Source: Flaccisagitta enflata
Taxonomy: Eukaryota; Chaetognatha; Sagittoidea; Aphragmophora
Assembly: GCA_965153355.1 (NCBI GenBank)
Contig: OZ231127.1
Span: forward strand, 37,882,001-37,946,000
Length of the DNA stretch: 64,000 nt
Direction of reading: 5' to 3'
Part shown: positions 25,020 through 40,135 of the stretch, piece by piece
Position numbering within the stretch: position 1 is the stretch's first letter
Layout: every line of letters starts with the position of its first letter
Notes under the pieces: generated by a model
Told to the model about the DNA's origin: nothing
Database searches by the model: none
Seen by the model: only the letters and a program-made list of their open reading frames with translations
Position numbers and translations under genes: made by a program

Positions 25020-26240
25020 GAGAAATGGTCGTGCGCGAGCGAGCATTTAATGTCTTTGCATATTCGAAGCAAACAATGGATGTTCTGGTTGGTTATTGCA
25101 GACGGCATGAATGGAGACGATCTAAGGATTCCTCGCGGGCCTCACATTAGCAGATTCATAAAGAAAGAAGCAAAAGGCGAATTTCGGATTGTATTCTTGA
25201 CGATGCCCTTTTGTGCATTTGTGGGTTTAACGAAATTGCGACGGACAAACGGACACCGCTTTTCTTCTAGCTACACAAAATGGGAGAGAACTAATTCAGT
25301 ATTTTTTTGTACGAGTACCTGAAAACGACAAAAACAAAACAATAAAACGAGAGTGGAACTTCCGCAAATGTACCTTGGTAAGAATTGAAGAGAAATGTAA
25401 AAGAACTTTCATGGCGTTTCGAAAAGAAAAGGCAAGTACCACTTGCAGAGAAACAAACGTAAAACATTATTTTTAGTACCGAGATATTTCGCATCGTCAA
25501 TCTTGCTTAGCAAACCCAAACAGAAAGCTCCCGGTGGTAGGAAAAGAGTTTTTTAAGGTGGAAGAAGGTGAAAGTGACGCATTTTGCTTGCCGCAGGAAA
25601 AAAGGTGAGAGATTGGAGGAAGCCTAGGACAAGCCTTACCCATTAAGGTAAGGAAAAAGTAGAAAAAATTTCGATGGTGCCACTGTTCATGGCTCATTAA
25701 CCTAATGATACGGATAATTCGGACTAGGAAAGAGGAAACGAAGAACGGAAACATGGTCTAATTAGACTCATTTGGATGAACATGGGCAATTATTTAGTGG
25801 ACTAACTACTTAGGCTCCAAACAGGTTGGATGCAAGGACGGACCGACATACGGACTGATGGATAAAACCGGAATTTCCCATCCTTAATACCGCTGATACA
25901 AATACACGAGAATATCAACTTGATGTCTCCAAGTTGGAGGGGCAGAGGATGACTTAGGCGACCCGGTTTATTGTTTGTTGGATGTATTGGCAAATAGTGA
26001 AAGAACTGCAAATGGATGAAGCAGGGCAAATGCCAAGTGGAGGAAATAGAAAGAAAACTCTTCTGCATCTTTACTTGATGTACGGAGAAAGTGGTTGAGA
26101 ATGAAGGAAGAATGCGATAGACGCACGGTTGGGTGGGTGAGTAAGGATTGCGAAGAAGTTACTACCTCACCTCTGAGCTAGGGAGCAAGACTACGGTCGC
26201 CGAAGAAAAACGGTTGTAAACCCAGGCAAAATGTCACATG
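25020..26240. other. Unassigned stretch
   Basis: No gene, RNA or repeat structure is recognised apart from a small 'gcaaggacggaccgacatac' segment near 25833 that recalls HINE tetramers. Confidence 0.4.
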
Positions 26241-26242
26241 AG

Positions 26243-27156
<914 letters not shown>

Positions 27157-27480
27157 TATGGGAGCTCCAAAATTCGCCACGTCGCGTCCACCTAGCATTC
27201 CAATACAAGGCCAAGTTAGGATAAAGACCGACTTATGTTAAAAGTGAAAATTCTTGAGAAATTATGATTTTTTTACTTTTTTGCAGTATTCATGAATGAA
27301 AATCCTAAATCTAAAGGCATGATAGTTATATTTCAAACAAATCAGCTAAATTCTTTCTCTTTTTAAGCTGTTTTTCAAAGATATTTCTAATTTTGTAATA
27401 TAAAATCTTTCTTAATTCAAGACCGACTATACTTTCAAGACCAACTTTTACCTCGTCCATGGACGTGGTGGACGTGGCGT

Positions 27481-28109
<629 letters not shown>

Positions 28110-28583
28110 GAAACTTCATTTTGAGAGAAAAACAAAGAGGGGGTTTGGTAGATAGAGCAGAAATGGATCCTATAGGCGGGAAGAGTAGCGTAGGTCGAAC
28201 AGGGGGAGCGATCAACAGACGTACAAAATTATACATGGCAATGGCGGCATAAGATCGGATGAGGATTGCCATTCAGTTCTTTGAACCTAGAAATTGCTCT
28301 CAAGCCTTCTAAAGCAGTTTTTTTTCTCTGGTCATTCCTGGTTTGACCAAAAACAGACGCTTTCAGGCCATTTCCTTTCATTTCTTTTCTATTTCTTTTT
28401 ACCGTTTTCATGCAAAAGGTGGTCTTGGGCAGAATTGGCGAAGCAACACACGTACAGTTGCTCAATCTCGAGAAAAAAATCCAATTCCATGTCATATCCC
28501 ATGGTAAAAATGACAACGAAGGAATGAGAGATGAATCGGTGTACGACGGCAATCGAAAGGGTTCCAAAGCAAAGGAGACGGAT

Positions 28584-28587
<4 letters not shown>

Positions 28588-28671
<84 letters not shown>

Positions 28672-28709
28672 ATGGTATAGGTTAAATATGGTGAGGTGTA
28701 AGAGAGAGA

Positions 28710-28752
<43 letters not shown>

Positions 28753-29030
28753 CAAAAAAAAAAACAAAAAAACAAAACAAAAAAAACAAAAACAAAAACA
28801 AAAAAACCTAAAATAAAAAACAAAAACAAAAACAAAAACAAAAAAACAAAAACAAAAACAAAAACAAAAAAAACAAAAACAAAAAACAAAAACAAAAACA
28901 AAAAACAAAACAAAAACAAAAACAAAAAAAAACAAAAAAAAAACAAAAACAAAAAAACAAAAACAAAACAAAAACAAAAAAAAAAACAAAAACAAAAAAC
29001 AAAAAAACAAAAAACAAAACAAAACAAAAC
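28588..29030. repeat. (GA)n followed by a (CAAAAA)n array
   Basis: GA units (28588-28668 and 28713-28750) lead into about 280 bp of CAAAAA/CAAAA units (28752-29030). The poly-F/V/C frames on the minus strand are artefacts. Confidence 0.95.
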
Positions 29031-29039
29031 ATATGTGCA

Positions 29040-30660
29040 TCGAGGGTAGTGCTTGATGATTGCCAAGGGATAGTCGGAACACGGAAGAAAGAATTGCGAT
29101 GTACAGTTTGTCGTTTGTTCCTAGATCCTGGCTGTAATTCAACTTTTGCCAAAGAGCTCCTTCATATTGTTGCATCGTTTTTAACCACCCGCGCATACTC
29201 CGTTTTTTTTCACACCTTTGAGGAAACACAGACGTTGTTATCGTATGTATCATAAATCAGCACATTTAGCGCTCTGGAAATTTTGGGTACCAAAAGGCCA
29301 CGACAGTCGTGAACTGATGACGATTTTGGATCCCTAAAGGCAACGTGGTTGTCTCTCGAGCTGTCTGTGACGGTTGGTTTAGTTGATGACAGTGTTGAGA
29401 CAGCCTGTCTTGGTTGGTGATAAGTTGTTAGTACAGCTTGCCATTCTCAGATTTTGAAAGGTAGTTGGTAGTTGGTGAGGCACAGTCCCGACTTTCGCAT
29501 CAGGTGACGTTGCCAGCCAGAGTAGAATAACCGATATCCCGACGGTCTTCGATGGCTGTTGGTGGCTCTTAACGGCTTTCACCTGTCAGTGGCTGTCGGC
29601 GACGGCCTGGGGCTGCTGGTTCGTGCTTCAAATGGCTGCTAGTGGTTGTTAGGGGCTGCTTGTGGCTGCTGATGGCTACTGGTGGCTGGCTGCATCCATG
29701 GAGGCAAGAACAAACGAAAGAGACCAAAACCGATTCTTGTTTTGAAGGGATTGAGAAATGAAAAAAAAAAAGAACCAAAGCGGACTAGAAAAATGAGATG
29801 AAAAAAAAGGGGAAGGGGAGGGAAATTTGTATTTGTAGAAAAATGGAAGGAAAGATTCAAAGACATCAAAGCAGGGATGCGTCAAAGTAGTTAACTGTCG
29901 AGTAAAATAAGTGGATGACAAAAATTTAAAAGCATTTATGATCTTTCACTGAAAAATGAAAAATGAATGAAAAATTTACATTCATGATATTTTCCTTTGT
30001 GTTTGAATCAAGTGTTGATAGACGCTTCGGTGACAGCTGAAAGTGTCATTCTTTCTTGAATGTGCGAAGTCGTTCATAAAACGAAGAGAAAAAGAACCAA
30101 AGCCAAAGATGTTGATCGATGGTTGACAAATGCGAGCATGAAAACAAAAGAAAAAGACAGAGAAGGCGGCAATCGAGCCAAAAGATGGAACAGAGAAGAA
30201 AAAAAAACTTTTGTTTTCATGTTTCACTTCAAGATATTCTCATGCACAAATATGCACTGTGCAACGTTTTCTGGCATGTTTCGTTACGAAGAGAACATCA
30301 ATTTCTTATGGTGCTTTTGCAGTTTACGCTCAGCAGTTCTTCGGGGCACGCAAATGCCATCTTATGATTAAAGAGTTGTGATTTTTCTTCGAAGCGTTTC
30401 TTCTCTGCAATAAACGCAATTGTTGGATTCATCATTATGATTTTTCTCCCCCTTTCATATTCTTACTTATTCTTTCTTATTCCTACGATTTGTGTAGAGC
30501 ATTATGCGAGGCTATCTCTTGTCACTCGAAGATTCTATCGCGGAGAGTGGGGCATTGGCTCCTTACTGTTTAGCCACTTGCGAAATTAGAAATTCGAGTC
30601 GGTCCGACAGACAAGTCAATCGATGCGCAGGAAATAGGAAGACGAGGCCTTAGAAAAATA
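29040..30660. other. Unassigned stretch
   Basis: It contains an irregular GGCTGCTGGTGGCT-rich patch at 29560-29690. There are no conserved domains, splice-linked frames, RNA genes or element ends that I can support. Confidence 0.4.
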
Positions 30661-30667
30661 GAAAAAA

Positions 30668-30808
30668 AAACAAAAACTAACAAAAACAAAAACAAAAACA
30701 AAAACAAAAACAAAAAACAAAAACAAAAACCAAAACCAAAACCAAAACCAAAACCAAAACCAAAACCAAAACCAAAACAGAAACAAAAACAAAAACAAAA
30801 ACAAAAAC
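30668..30808. repeat. (AACAAA)n/(ACCAAA)n array
   Basis: Hexamer units with an inner block of about ten ACCAAA units flanked by ACAAAA units, giving a symmetric mosaic. Confidence 0.9.
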
Positions 30809-31362
30809 ATACATGGCAGAATCAGTTGTGGAGAGAAAATCCAAGGAGATTTGAAAATGAAAGATGAGGTGCAGAGAAGTTGAGAGAAGACTAAGAATCA
30901 TGAAGCAGAAGCGATTTGATCATCAATTCTGTGTCCCACTGCGTCAACTACATCAATGAAAAGAGACATCTGGATGTAGTATTCCGTATAATTCAGAGTG
31001 CATCAGAATTTATATTTACCTCTTTTGGAAATAAAAATTTTTTGTAACAATCATGAGAGACTTGTTTTGTTTATTTGTAATCGCGGAAAATTCTCTTCGA
31101 CATCTCCGTTGGGAATATGAGCAGTTTTTGGTGGTTGTTTCTCTTTTCCCTTTTTTTTTCAAGAGAGACACCCCGATTTCGCTGCGACACCCACAAGTTT
31201 TAGGAGTTGTATCGTCAGCCAATACCATAATGTGATAGGAGGCTATATGTACGTCAGAACGTCGGTCCGTCGGTCCATTGGTTCTCCGGTCCCTCGGTCC
31301 TTCAGTCCATCGGTTCTTCAGTCCATACGTGACACTTTTGCTGTGCACAGCAAAATCAAGCA

Positions 31363-31366
<4 letters not shown>

Positions 31367-31411
<45 letters not shown>

Positions 31412-31475
31412 GCTCATTCACGATAACGATTATTAGCCGTAAGCTCATCCGCGATAACGATTATTAGCCGTAAGC
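31367..31475. repeat. (TC)n followed by a 33-bp direct duplication
   Basis: TC units (31367-31408) are followed by two copies of a block with core 'cgataacgattattagccg' followed by TAAG. Confidence 0.8.
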
Positions 31476-31735
31476 CGATTATAATCCACTGTAGCCTCGC
31501 AAAGATAACGGCTATCACACCGTTGGTCTTTGTCGAAGGAAATCTACACAAAAAAGTAACATCAGGAAGCTGTAACGTGAGCCTGCGTCGCGTATTGAGC
31601 AGATATTATCAAAAGATTTGATAAAACCGGTACACGGGTGTTGCATAAATTCATACAACGTTCCGTTCCTTTGATTTGACGAAGATTATTCGATAAGAAA
31701 TGACAGTTAGGAGAAAATAACTTTTTTAATCCACG

Positions 31736-31815
31736 TAAACAAGGCCAAACAGGCTAGGCTGAAGCGTAACCGACCGATGGATGAAGGGACGGACGGACAT
31801 GAAATCCTAACCGAG
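31736..31815 (+). mobile_element. HINE-like remnant
   Basis: 'aaacaaggccaaacaggcta' plus 'gaccgatggatgaagggacggacggac' recalls the 5' end and tetramer array. The hairpin is missing. Confidence 0.35.
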
Positions 31816-32245
31816 TGTTTTTGGCGCACGCAAAAGTAGGACGTCTAGAAGAAAAAAAAAACAGAAAAAGAAAAGTTGCAGAAGGCGTCTGGGAGGAAAG
31901 ATAGAATTCGAAGTCTTAAGAGTTAAGTCTAGCCGATGACTGATATTGATCGGGACGGAGAAGCGCAGATTGACTTCAGGAACGCCCAAAAAAAGTGCCC
32001 AACGCAAAATGAGCATGGGCAAGAAAAAGAGGAAAAGGACTCAGCAGAAAGGATAGAGAGGACGAATTGGAAGAAAAGAGAGAGACAGAGACAGAGAGAC
32101 AGGGAGACAACGTCAAAGAGACAGAGATAGACAGAGAGGGAGACAGACAGACGGACAGACAGACAGAAAGAGACATTATGTCACAGTTAGGGAGAGAAAC
32201 AAAATTGAGAGTGGGTAAAATCTGTTTTAAACCCTCAACGGATAG

Positions 32246-32380
32246 AAAACAATGCCGGATACACGGAAATCCAATCGAGGAAGCATAATGTGAGCATAAT
32301 AGGAATACCACACGCAATTCAAAGATGGTATGAACGGACCGACATTTCAAGGTGTAGAGTCACGTGCACGCGGCTAAAAA
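32246..32380 (+). mobile_element. HINE copy, short
   Basis: The 5' end is AAAACAATGCCGGATACACGG. The 3' end is 'ggtgtagagtcacgtgcacg' followed by 'cggctaaaaa', a hairpin with two substitutions. The interior is reduced to about 80 bp with a single 'gaacggaccgac'. Confidence 0.65.
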
Positions 32381-32512
32381 CGTAGATACAACTTTGTTGA
32401 TGATCATGAGAAATATGCGAATTTTCTACAAGCCTCATTTTTTTCTGACTCAAGATTTTTTGAATAAATTTTTTTGCAAGATAAAGTAAAAATCATTAAA
32501 ATCATCGACTGC

Positions 32513-33008
32513 TTTTAGTTTCACGCGAATTTCATAACCCGCTTTGTCCGTCGGTCATTGCTAGTTTTGTTGTTTGTCACATTTGTTCTTTTTAGGATCT
32601 TATTTTTCTCCCCAATGCTTCCTGGGCCTAAATGGTCTAGGGTGATGGATATTAGGTGAATGCATCTTGATCAACAGACAGTTGACATGAAACCAAAGAT
32701 AATAATGAAAAAGTGTTGTTGAGGGCCTTAACAGTTAATATCACCCTCCTCATGCCCTATAATATAGAAAACTTTTGAGGCCAAAATCATTCCTATATAT
32801 TTTCTATGGGAAATCAGGGGGGTGGAGGGCTAGGCTGAAACTGTTCCAAAGGCCCTGAAACTTGGCATACTATCTATTCTTATCATATTATGACATTTCC
32901 TTCATCTGCAACTTGATCTGTTGACTAAAGTGCATTTCCCCCACCCCTATTAGATATGGCGCCTGCCCACCCGCACGCGACTTCGGTAGCCGTGTATCCG
33001 GCCTTGTT
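32513..33008 (-). mobile_element. HINE copy with enlarged interior
   Basis: It starts 'ttttagtttcacgcgaattt', 'aacccgctttgtccgtcggtc' (3' side). It ends 'ggcgcctgcccacccgcacgcgacttcggtagccg' plus 'tgtatccggccttgtt' (5' side). About 390 bp of AT-rich sequence between them has no counterpart in other copies. Confidence 0.65.
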
Positions 33009-33276
33009 GTAGACCACATTGGGGGGCGGGGGAAGGCGAGGATGAGAAAGCCTATGGGCTATAAACAATGGTGGAAGCGAGGACAAGAAACGATAAAAAT
33101 ATGGAGTAAAAGAGAGGTCTTAACCAAGACACGATATAAACGTTAAGAAAAGAGAGAGATAGAAAGAGAAGCCAAATAACGATTTCTTCTTTCTTAATCA
33201 AGCAATAAATCTCCAGGTGAAGAAGAGTCAACGGAGGAAGAAAGAAAAAGTAAATGAAAAAAAAATCGATGCCCAG

Positions 33277-33490
<214 letters not shown>

Positions 33491-33853
33491 TAGAAGGAAC
33501 GGAGAGTTTCCAATTTGTGAGGCCGATTTTGGTGGTGACGAAATGGTACCGAGACGTAACTAGGCAACGAAAGTCATGGGAACGAGAGGAGGAAGAGGAA
33601 TACCCGGGGAGGAAAGGATGAGGAAGAGGAGAGAGACGAGGAGGAGGAAGAGAGAGGAGATGAAGACGAGGAGTGAAGTTAACGACGGCAAAGGAGAAAT
33701 AAAAAAAGAAGGAGAAAGGAAAAGAAATATATAGAGAGAAAAACCGGGCGGGAGTGGAAGATGTGAGAAAGTCTGTTGGGACGCACATGCGTGTGGGCGT
33801 GCGTTTGTATGAACGTGCGCGCGTATGGGCGTCAGTAACTGTAGGCGTAAGTG

Positions 33854-33949
<96 letters not shown>

Positions 33950-34149
33950 ATGGGTATGATATATGCAGGGTAATTCCCGCCGAGAAAGAGCCAACCCCTT
34001 TACGTTTACATGGTTGCCTACTGTCAATAGCTATTACCTATCGATAATTAGATTTACAGTCACTGAGTTGAAAGGGCATACCGCTTGGTTTCTCTGTGCC
34101 GGTCATTCTGGTTGACAATTTGGCAATTTATTGGTCACTTAGCGTAAAC

Positions 34150-34361
34150 AAAAACAATGCCGGATACACGGCTACATGGCTACGGTAGTCTAGCGCGGGT
34201 GGGCAGGGAAAAAGGCCTATCTTGCATTTCGGCAGGAGCACTGAGGCTAATACCGCCCGTAAATGCCGAAAAAAACATAGTGTTGCGGACTGACAGACTG
34301 ACCAATGGTCGAATGGATGGACCAACTAACAGACCGAAAGACATACCGGGCGCGACAAAGA
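34150..34361 (+). mobile_element. HINE copy, degraded 3' end
   Basis: AAACAATGCCGGATACACGG, 'gcgggtgggcaggg', 'cggcaggagcactgaggc', then GACTGACAGACTGACC-type units and a decayed 'ataccgggcgcgacaaag'. The order of blocks matches the family. Confidence 0.65.
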
Positions 34362-34453
34362 TTTTTTGGGCAAATTCCGTCGTAAATGAAATATTCGGGC
34401 AAATTACAAAATGAAAGGAAATTATTTCAAGTTTATGAGTCGTAATCGTTTTA

Positions 34454-34956
34454 CAGTCAGTCCCAATTCCATATTCATCCATATGATCCTATCTCAACAT
34501 ATTTTGGCAAACCATAACTTTTTCCATCTGGGCATATTTCGATATATCGAAATGTGACTTACAAAAGTTTTATTTTCTCAAATGTGTCATTCGAAAAATC
34601 AGGATGAATTCCGTAGCCGTTTGTCTTAGTTAACGTTCTTCGATGATCTTCTACTGCCTTTGCTACTTTAATTTTAGAAGAAATTGATCTATGAATGCTG
34701 TACCATTCAATCATATCATCAGTTCTTGTCCAGCTTTCATAACTGATTATTTAAGTATTGGGAAGTAAATAAGCTTGATAATCGCTTTGCTTCTTTTTTT
34801 TTCTTTTTTTTTTTTTTTTTTGAGTGGCCGAACAAAAAGGAAAAGATGAGGGTCACATTTCGATATATCGAAATATGCCCATATAAACCGAGTTGCTTTA
34901 TCTCGTAATATGATGAGATCTGGTCATATGGATGAATGCGGAATTGGGACTGACTG
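34454..34956. mobile_element. MITE with CAGTCAGTCCCAATTCC ends
   Basis: The termini are inverted over about 100 bp. The outer ends are CAGTCAGTCCCAATTCC, and the arms include 'catatttcgatatatcgaaa', itself a palindrome. TTTA occurs immediately outside both ends (34450-34453 and 34957-34960), a candidate 4-bp target duplication. The 503-bp element is non-coding and ends near a poly-T run. Confidence 0.75.
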
Positions 34957-35249
34957 TTTAACCTTTTTTTTTTTTCAACCATTTAAATTCATAACGATGA
35001 AAAAAAAAATTGTTAAGCAGTCGCAGACTACATCATTTGATGAATGTAATCGCTGTTTTGGTACCCGGATAACAATAGGTGGGCACTTAATTGAGATAGA
35101 ATAAAAGGATGGTAATATAAAATCGATTTGTGTTTATTGGTTGTTTCTCATTCAAAGCGGCTTTATTTATCGACGACCAAAGATGGGGGAAGGAATAAAT
35201 TGACAGGGGCAACTGATAACGCTTTGTCCCCGATATGAGAGATATGAGA

Positions 35250-35505
<256 letters not shown>

Positions 35506-35589
35506 ACAAGAGAGACATGACTTTATGACGCAAGGCGAGTTTTCAGATGATGATTGTTTTATGTTGAATTTAAGCGGGAAAAAAATTAA

Positions 35590-35715
35590 AGCATTCAGGC
35601 TGGGATTTGGGCTGTCCTGCTGGGATTTGGGCTTTAAGGCTGGGGTTTTTGCTTCAAAGCTAGAATTCAGGGCTAAGTTTAAAACCAGCATTGGGCCTCT
35701 GGGCTGGGATACTTT
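35590..35715 (+). mobile_element. Family B minisatellite fragment
   Basis: Five diverged units of 'ggctgggatttgggct' type without family B termini. Confidence 0.4.
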
Positions 35716-35727
35716 ATTTGTTATTGC

Positions 35728-35792
35728 CATTATTAAAAACGTAGCTATTTCCTTTAGATCTCCTAAGGAAAATAGCTACGTTTTTGATAATG
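35728..35792. repeat. Near-perfect 65-nt hairpin
   Basis: The arms CATTATTAAAAACGTAGCTA and TAGCTACGTTTTTGATAATG pair over about 27 bp with two mismatches, and the loop of about 10 nt is 'tagatctcct'. It is isolated, next to a family B fragment. It could be a miniature palindromic element or a structured RNA precursor; the sequence alone does not decide. Confidence 0.75.
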
Positions 35793-35896
35793 ACCTGTTA
35801 GTTTATTGCTTAACATCAATATTTCATTTAGATTATTATCATAATGAAATATACTTACCGAAAAGAGAAATTGACTCTCTCAGATACAGCTTGTCA

Positions 35897-36390
35897 TAAG
35901 GAGATGAAGAGACAGTGCATCATGAGGAGATGAAGAGACAGCGCGTCATGAGGAGATGAAGAGACAGCGCATCATGAGGAGATGAAGAGACAGCGCTTCA
36001 TGAGGAGATGAAGGAGACAGCACGTCATGAGGAGATGAAGAGACAGCGCGTCATGACGAGATTAGGAGATGGCGCATCATGAGGAGATGAAGAGACAGCG
36101 CTTCATGAGGAGATGGAGGAGACAGCGCGTCATGAGGAGATAAAGAGACAGCGCGTTGTGAGGAGATGAAGAGACAGCATGTCATGAGGAGATGAAGAGA
36201 CAGCGCGTCATGAGGAGTTGAAGAGACAGCGCGTCATGAGGAGATGTAGAGACAGCACGTCATGAGGAGATGAAGAGACAGCGCCTCATGAGGAGATGAA
36301 GAGACAGCGCCTCATGAGGAGATGAAGAGACTGACCCTCATGAGGAGATGAAGAGACTGCGCCTCATGAGGAGATGAATAGACAGCGAGG
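35897..36390 (+). repeat. Minisatellite, unit 26 bp, about 18 copies
   Basis: The consensus contains 'catgaggagatgaagagaca' followed by 'gcgcgt', with single-base variants and occasional 1-2 bp insertions. No unique spacers occur between units, so it is not CRISPR-like. Confidence 0.9.
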
Positions 36391-36399
36391 CGGAAATAA

Positions 36400-37270
36400 T
36401 TAATCCTGATTAAGGCGCAAGAAAAAATGCTTCCTTTTTTTTTCTCAATAAAATAAGCAAACATACATTCCTCGTTTATCTCTCGATTCTCTCGTGCCAA
36501 TGCCAATGGAAATTCACTGATTGGTCTCCAATGACGACAGTTTTATAGCAGGAGGCTTACACACATCTGATAAACAAAGAAGATACCTTAAACTAGGTAA
36601 ACGCCCTAATTCTTCCTGGCGCGAAAATGTCGCTAGAGAGCAGAAAAACAGAATGGAACCATTTTGGAGCTTCCCTTGCAAAGCCCGTAAAACGGTTAAA
36701 AATGTTTTTATGAACCAAGGAAAACATGATTCTTAAAGCTGACGACGCGAGCTGTCAATTGGTGTAAGTTTTGAATGCCAATTATGAGAACAAGATATTG
36801 CTTTTCCTCTTTTATTAATTTCCTGACTTGTTACGGCGCTATGAAAATATGAACTTTGATGCATATGGGCTCAATAGATGCAGTTTTGTTTTTTCTTTTG
36901 AATGAGACCTTTCCAAAACTTGAGATCAGCCCCACGCGGCCTCACGAATGATATTAAGAAGACTCTATCTGCTCGATTTTGTGTAGTTTTCTTTCGCGGT
37001 TTGGTTAACCGCATAAGCTACTTCACTTCACAAGAATGAAAAAATAAACTGTGCATAAACGTATACACCGTCAATTAAACACTTTAAATCATTAATCAAT
37101 ATATAAATATATATATATATATACAGTGAACGAAGCATAAGCTCTTACGGTAATCATAACGAAAATTATGAGTGAGCGACTGAGTCCGTAGCGTGATCAT
37201 TTACGTCCAGTGCACAGTGCTTTCATGTTGTTTGATGCACCTTTTTTTCTGTGTCAACATGAAAAGTGAA
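36400..37270. other. Unassigned stretch
   Basis: A 71-codon frame on + (36521-36736) has no recognisable family, no splice-linked partner and no repeat origin. A real exon cannot be excluded, but I have no positive evidence for one. A short (AT)n run lies near 37103. Confidence 0.35.
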
Positions 37271-37272
37271 AG

Positions 37273-37273
37273 C

Positions 37274-37310
<37 letters not shown>

Positions 37311-37469
37311 GCAACAACAACAACAGCAACAACAACAACAACAACAACAACAACAGTAACAAAGTGTGAATTCAATTTGTATTTGGCGTAATTTTCGGAA
37401 ATCATCATCAAGCAATTTTGATTCCAGATTTCAGATTTGCTGAAACAACAACAAGTACAACAACAAATA

Positions 37470-37564
<95 letters not shown>
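37273..37564. repeat. Two (CAA)n arrays
   Basis: CAA units run 37273-37365 and 37440-37564, separated by 74 bp. They read as poly-Q, poly-T or poly-N depending on frame, and none is supported as coding. Confidence 0.95.
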
Positions 37565-37565
<1 letters not shown>

Positions 37566-37672
37566 GTGATCAAGTGTTCTGTGTTCGTACTTTGTTATTG
37601 TTCTAGCTTATCTTTTTTCATTGTTTTCATTGTCATCTTCTTTCCTGGTTCAAACATACAAATCGTTCTACT

Positions 37673-38107
<435 letters not shown>

Positions 38108-38487
38108 TGCATTTAGTATATTTCATACGTTTGGCTGTTAGATACCTTTTCCTTTATTCCCTCATTTCATCCCCCCCCCTCCCAGCGCTTCCCACTCCTT
38201 GTATGTTCAGGCTCCGAATCGTTGAGCAATATCCTTTCGAATTTTGTTGATTGTCCGATGGCTTCAATATTTTCCTTCTAGTAATTTTTGCAATAAAATT
38301 GGCCCATGGACAAACAATTGCAAACAACCGTAATCCATTTTGCGTAATTATTCTTATCTATTCAGAATTAATTCGTTTTCTGATAATTGGTTGTTCATTT
38401 ACAATTGAAATGAATTACTTTACCGAAACTGAAAAAAACCAAATGAAAAGTGAACAACAGATAAAAGGAAATAGTTGGTTTGTTTTG

Positions 38488-38580
38488 TAAGTCGCGGACT
38501 AGCCATTCTATAGGAGGCTTTGTCTATCCATTGACCCGTTGGCCTATCTGTAACATGTGAAAACGCACATTTTAGATGCC
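38488..38580 (-). mobile_element. HINE subfamily 2 fragment
   Basis: 'aagtcgcggactagccattc', 'tataggaggctttgtctatcc' and 'gtgaaaacgcacattttaga' correspond in order to the 3' side and interior of the 6105-6362 copy. Confidence 0.45.
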
Positions 38581-38636
38581 GTTAGTGTGCATCTCCTTTT
38601 AAAGATGATTTGTCCTCGTGTTTATGTTTCAAAGCT

Positions 38637-38926
38637 TTGACGGAAGATTTGTGGATGGGCCCTTCAATGATGCACTTGACAACCTACTGCAGCATACTGG
38701 ATGTTGACGAGTGGAAATTTTACCTAGTTTGGTTTGAGTGATGATGTTCGAGTGGACAATAGGAGATTTAACTGATAGTGCACAGCTAAAAGCTTCAATG
38801 ATGGAATTGTGGATAGGCCCTTAAATGATGCACTTGACAAGCAGCTGCAGCATACATGATGTCGACAGGTGAGAATTTTACCTGTTTTGGTATAGACTAA
38901 GACTGTTAGAATAGATGATGTGAGAT
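38637..38926 (+). repeat. Tandem repeat, unit about 160 bp, host of two insertions
   Basis: Unit landmarks are 'aatgatgcacttgacaa', 'ctgcagcata' and 'attttacct'. The second unit is interrupted at 38926 by the transposon at 38927 and resumes at 46819 ('tttattgatcattacaactt'). The next unit is interrupted by a LINE and resumes at 48532 ('gcctcgatgatgcacttgac'). Confidence 0.8.
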
Positions 38927-40135
38927 TGAGGTGTATCAAAATGGCCTCTAGGCCTCAGATCGTCTGTGCCGCGGTTTTGGGCACGGGGTGGGTGTGGTAG
39001 AACACGAAAATACCCTTGGGGGGCTTCCCAAAGTGGTCCTGTGAGTAGTCCACCACTTAAAAGCTTGAAAAAATGGCCCCAAAATGAGCCAAAGCTGGTG
39101 GTGACCTGTCAACTTCAAATTTTTTTTTGCTAGCCTGTTTTTGATGAATAAGCACATTTTTTGGACTCATTGGGGAGCAAAAACATATAAGAGGGTAGTG
39201 GGGTGAGTGGGTGAGGGGGGTGCCCCATGGGGTGGGGGCAAGGGGGTCAAATTGGCCAAAATTCAGGTCCTGATGGAGGTGGTCGTAAAAAATGACAAAA
39301 ATTCAAAATATCAATTTTTTTGGTCAAATTATGTTGTAACTTGATGGTTTTAGCCAAAAAACCAAATCTAAATCGGAATTTTGGTTGAAAAATGCCAAAT
39401 TACAGTTGTGGTGGTTGTTGGTGATTTTGGGGTTTTAACCATTCAACTTTGAAAGCTCATATCTTTTACACTGTTGGGAGAAAATATTTTTGGCCGGTCT
39501 CATTCAAAAAAGCATAAAAAAATCTTTCAGAATCTCATAAATTTTGTCCAGTTTCATTCAGAAATGGCGCTACAGTGATATCTCAAAGTACAGTGAAAAT
39601 TGTCTTTTTGGGTGTTTTACTTTGTCAGGCTTTGTCAAGCTATATGGACTAAGTTAATGGAGATTGAAGTACGCGGTTGGTCTCATTTGAAAGATCTTAT
39701 TGAATTCTTTCAGAACCTCGTGAATTTGGTCTAGACTTATTCAGAAATGGTGCTACAGTGATATCTCAAAGTACAGTGAAAAGCATTTTTCCATATTTTT
39801 GATCCATCCCTTGTTTTGAGGCGCATATCTTTTAAACGATTTGGAGAAAATATTTTTGGCTAGTCTCATCGAAAAGAGCATTGAAAAATCTTTCAGAAGC
39901 TCATGAATTTGGTACATGTTCATTCAATAATGGCAATACAGTGATATCTCAACGGTACAGTAAAAGTTAATGTTTTTGGTATTAGACTCATCCCCTTTTG
40001 TCCAGCTATATCTTTTGAGACAGAAAAAAAATCTGTCGGTGTCATTTGACAGAGCATTCAAAAATCTTTCATAAAATCATTAATTTCATCCACAGATGGT
40101 GCTGCAGTGACTCTCACGTACAGTGAGAACTGTTT
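38927..40135. repeat. Left terminal arm with subterminal tandem units
   Basis: The first 670 bp pair with the right end. From about 39470 inwards, four units of about 180 bp repeat 'gagaaaatatttttgg', 'atctttcag' and 'acagtgatatctca..gtacagt' at about 39475, 39665, 39840 and 40030, decaying inwards. The 69-residue frame seen in both arms in mirrored form is a by-product of the inversion. Confidence 0.75.

Noticed and set aside
35897-36390. Regular 26-bp repeats resembling a CRISPR array
   Set aside because: Units are contiguous with no unique spacers, and the setting is a eukaryotic genome.
38948-39157. Conserved 69-residue protein found twice, on opposite strands (38948-39157 and 46579-46788)
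   Set aside because: Its near identity is explained by the inverted terminal repeats of the transposon, not by coding selection.
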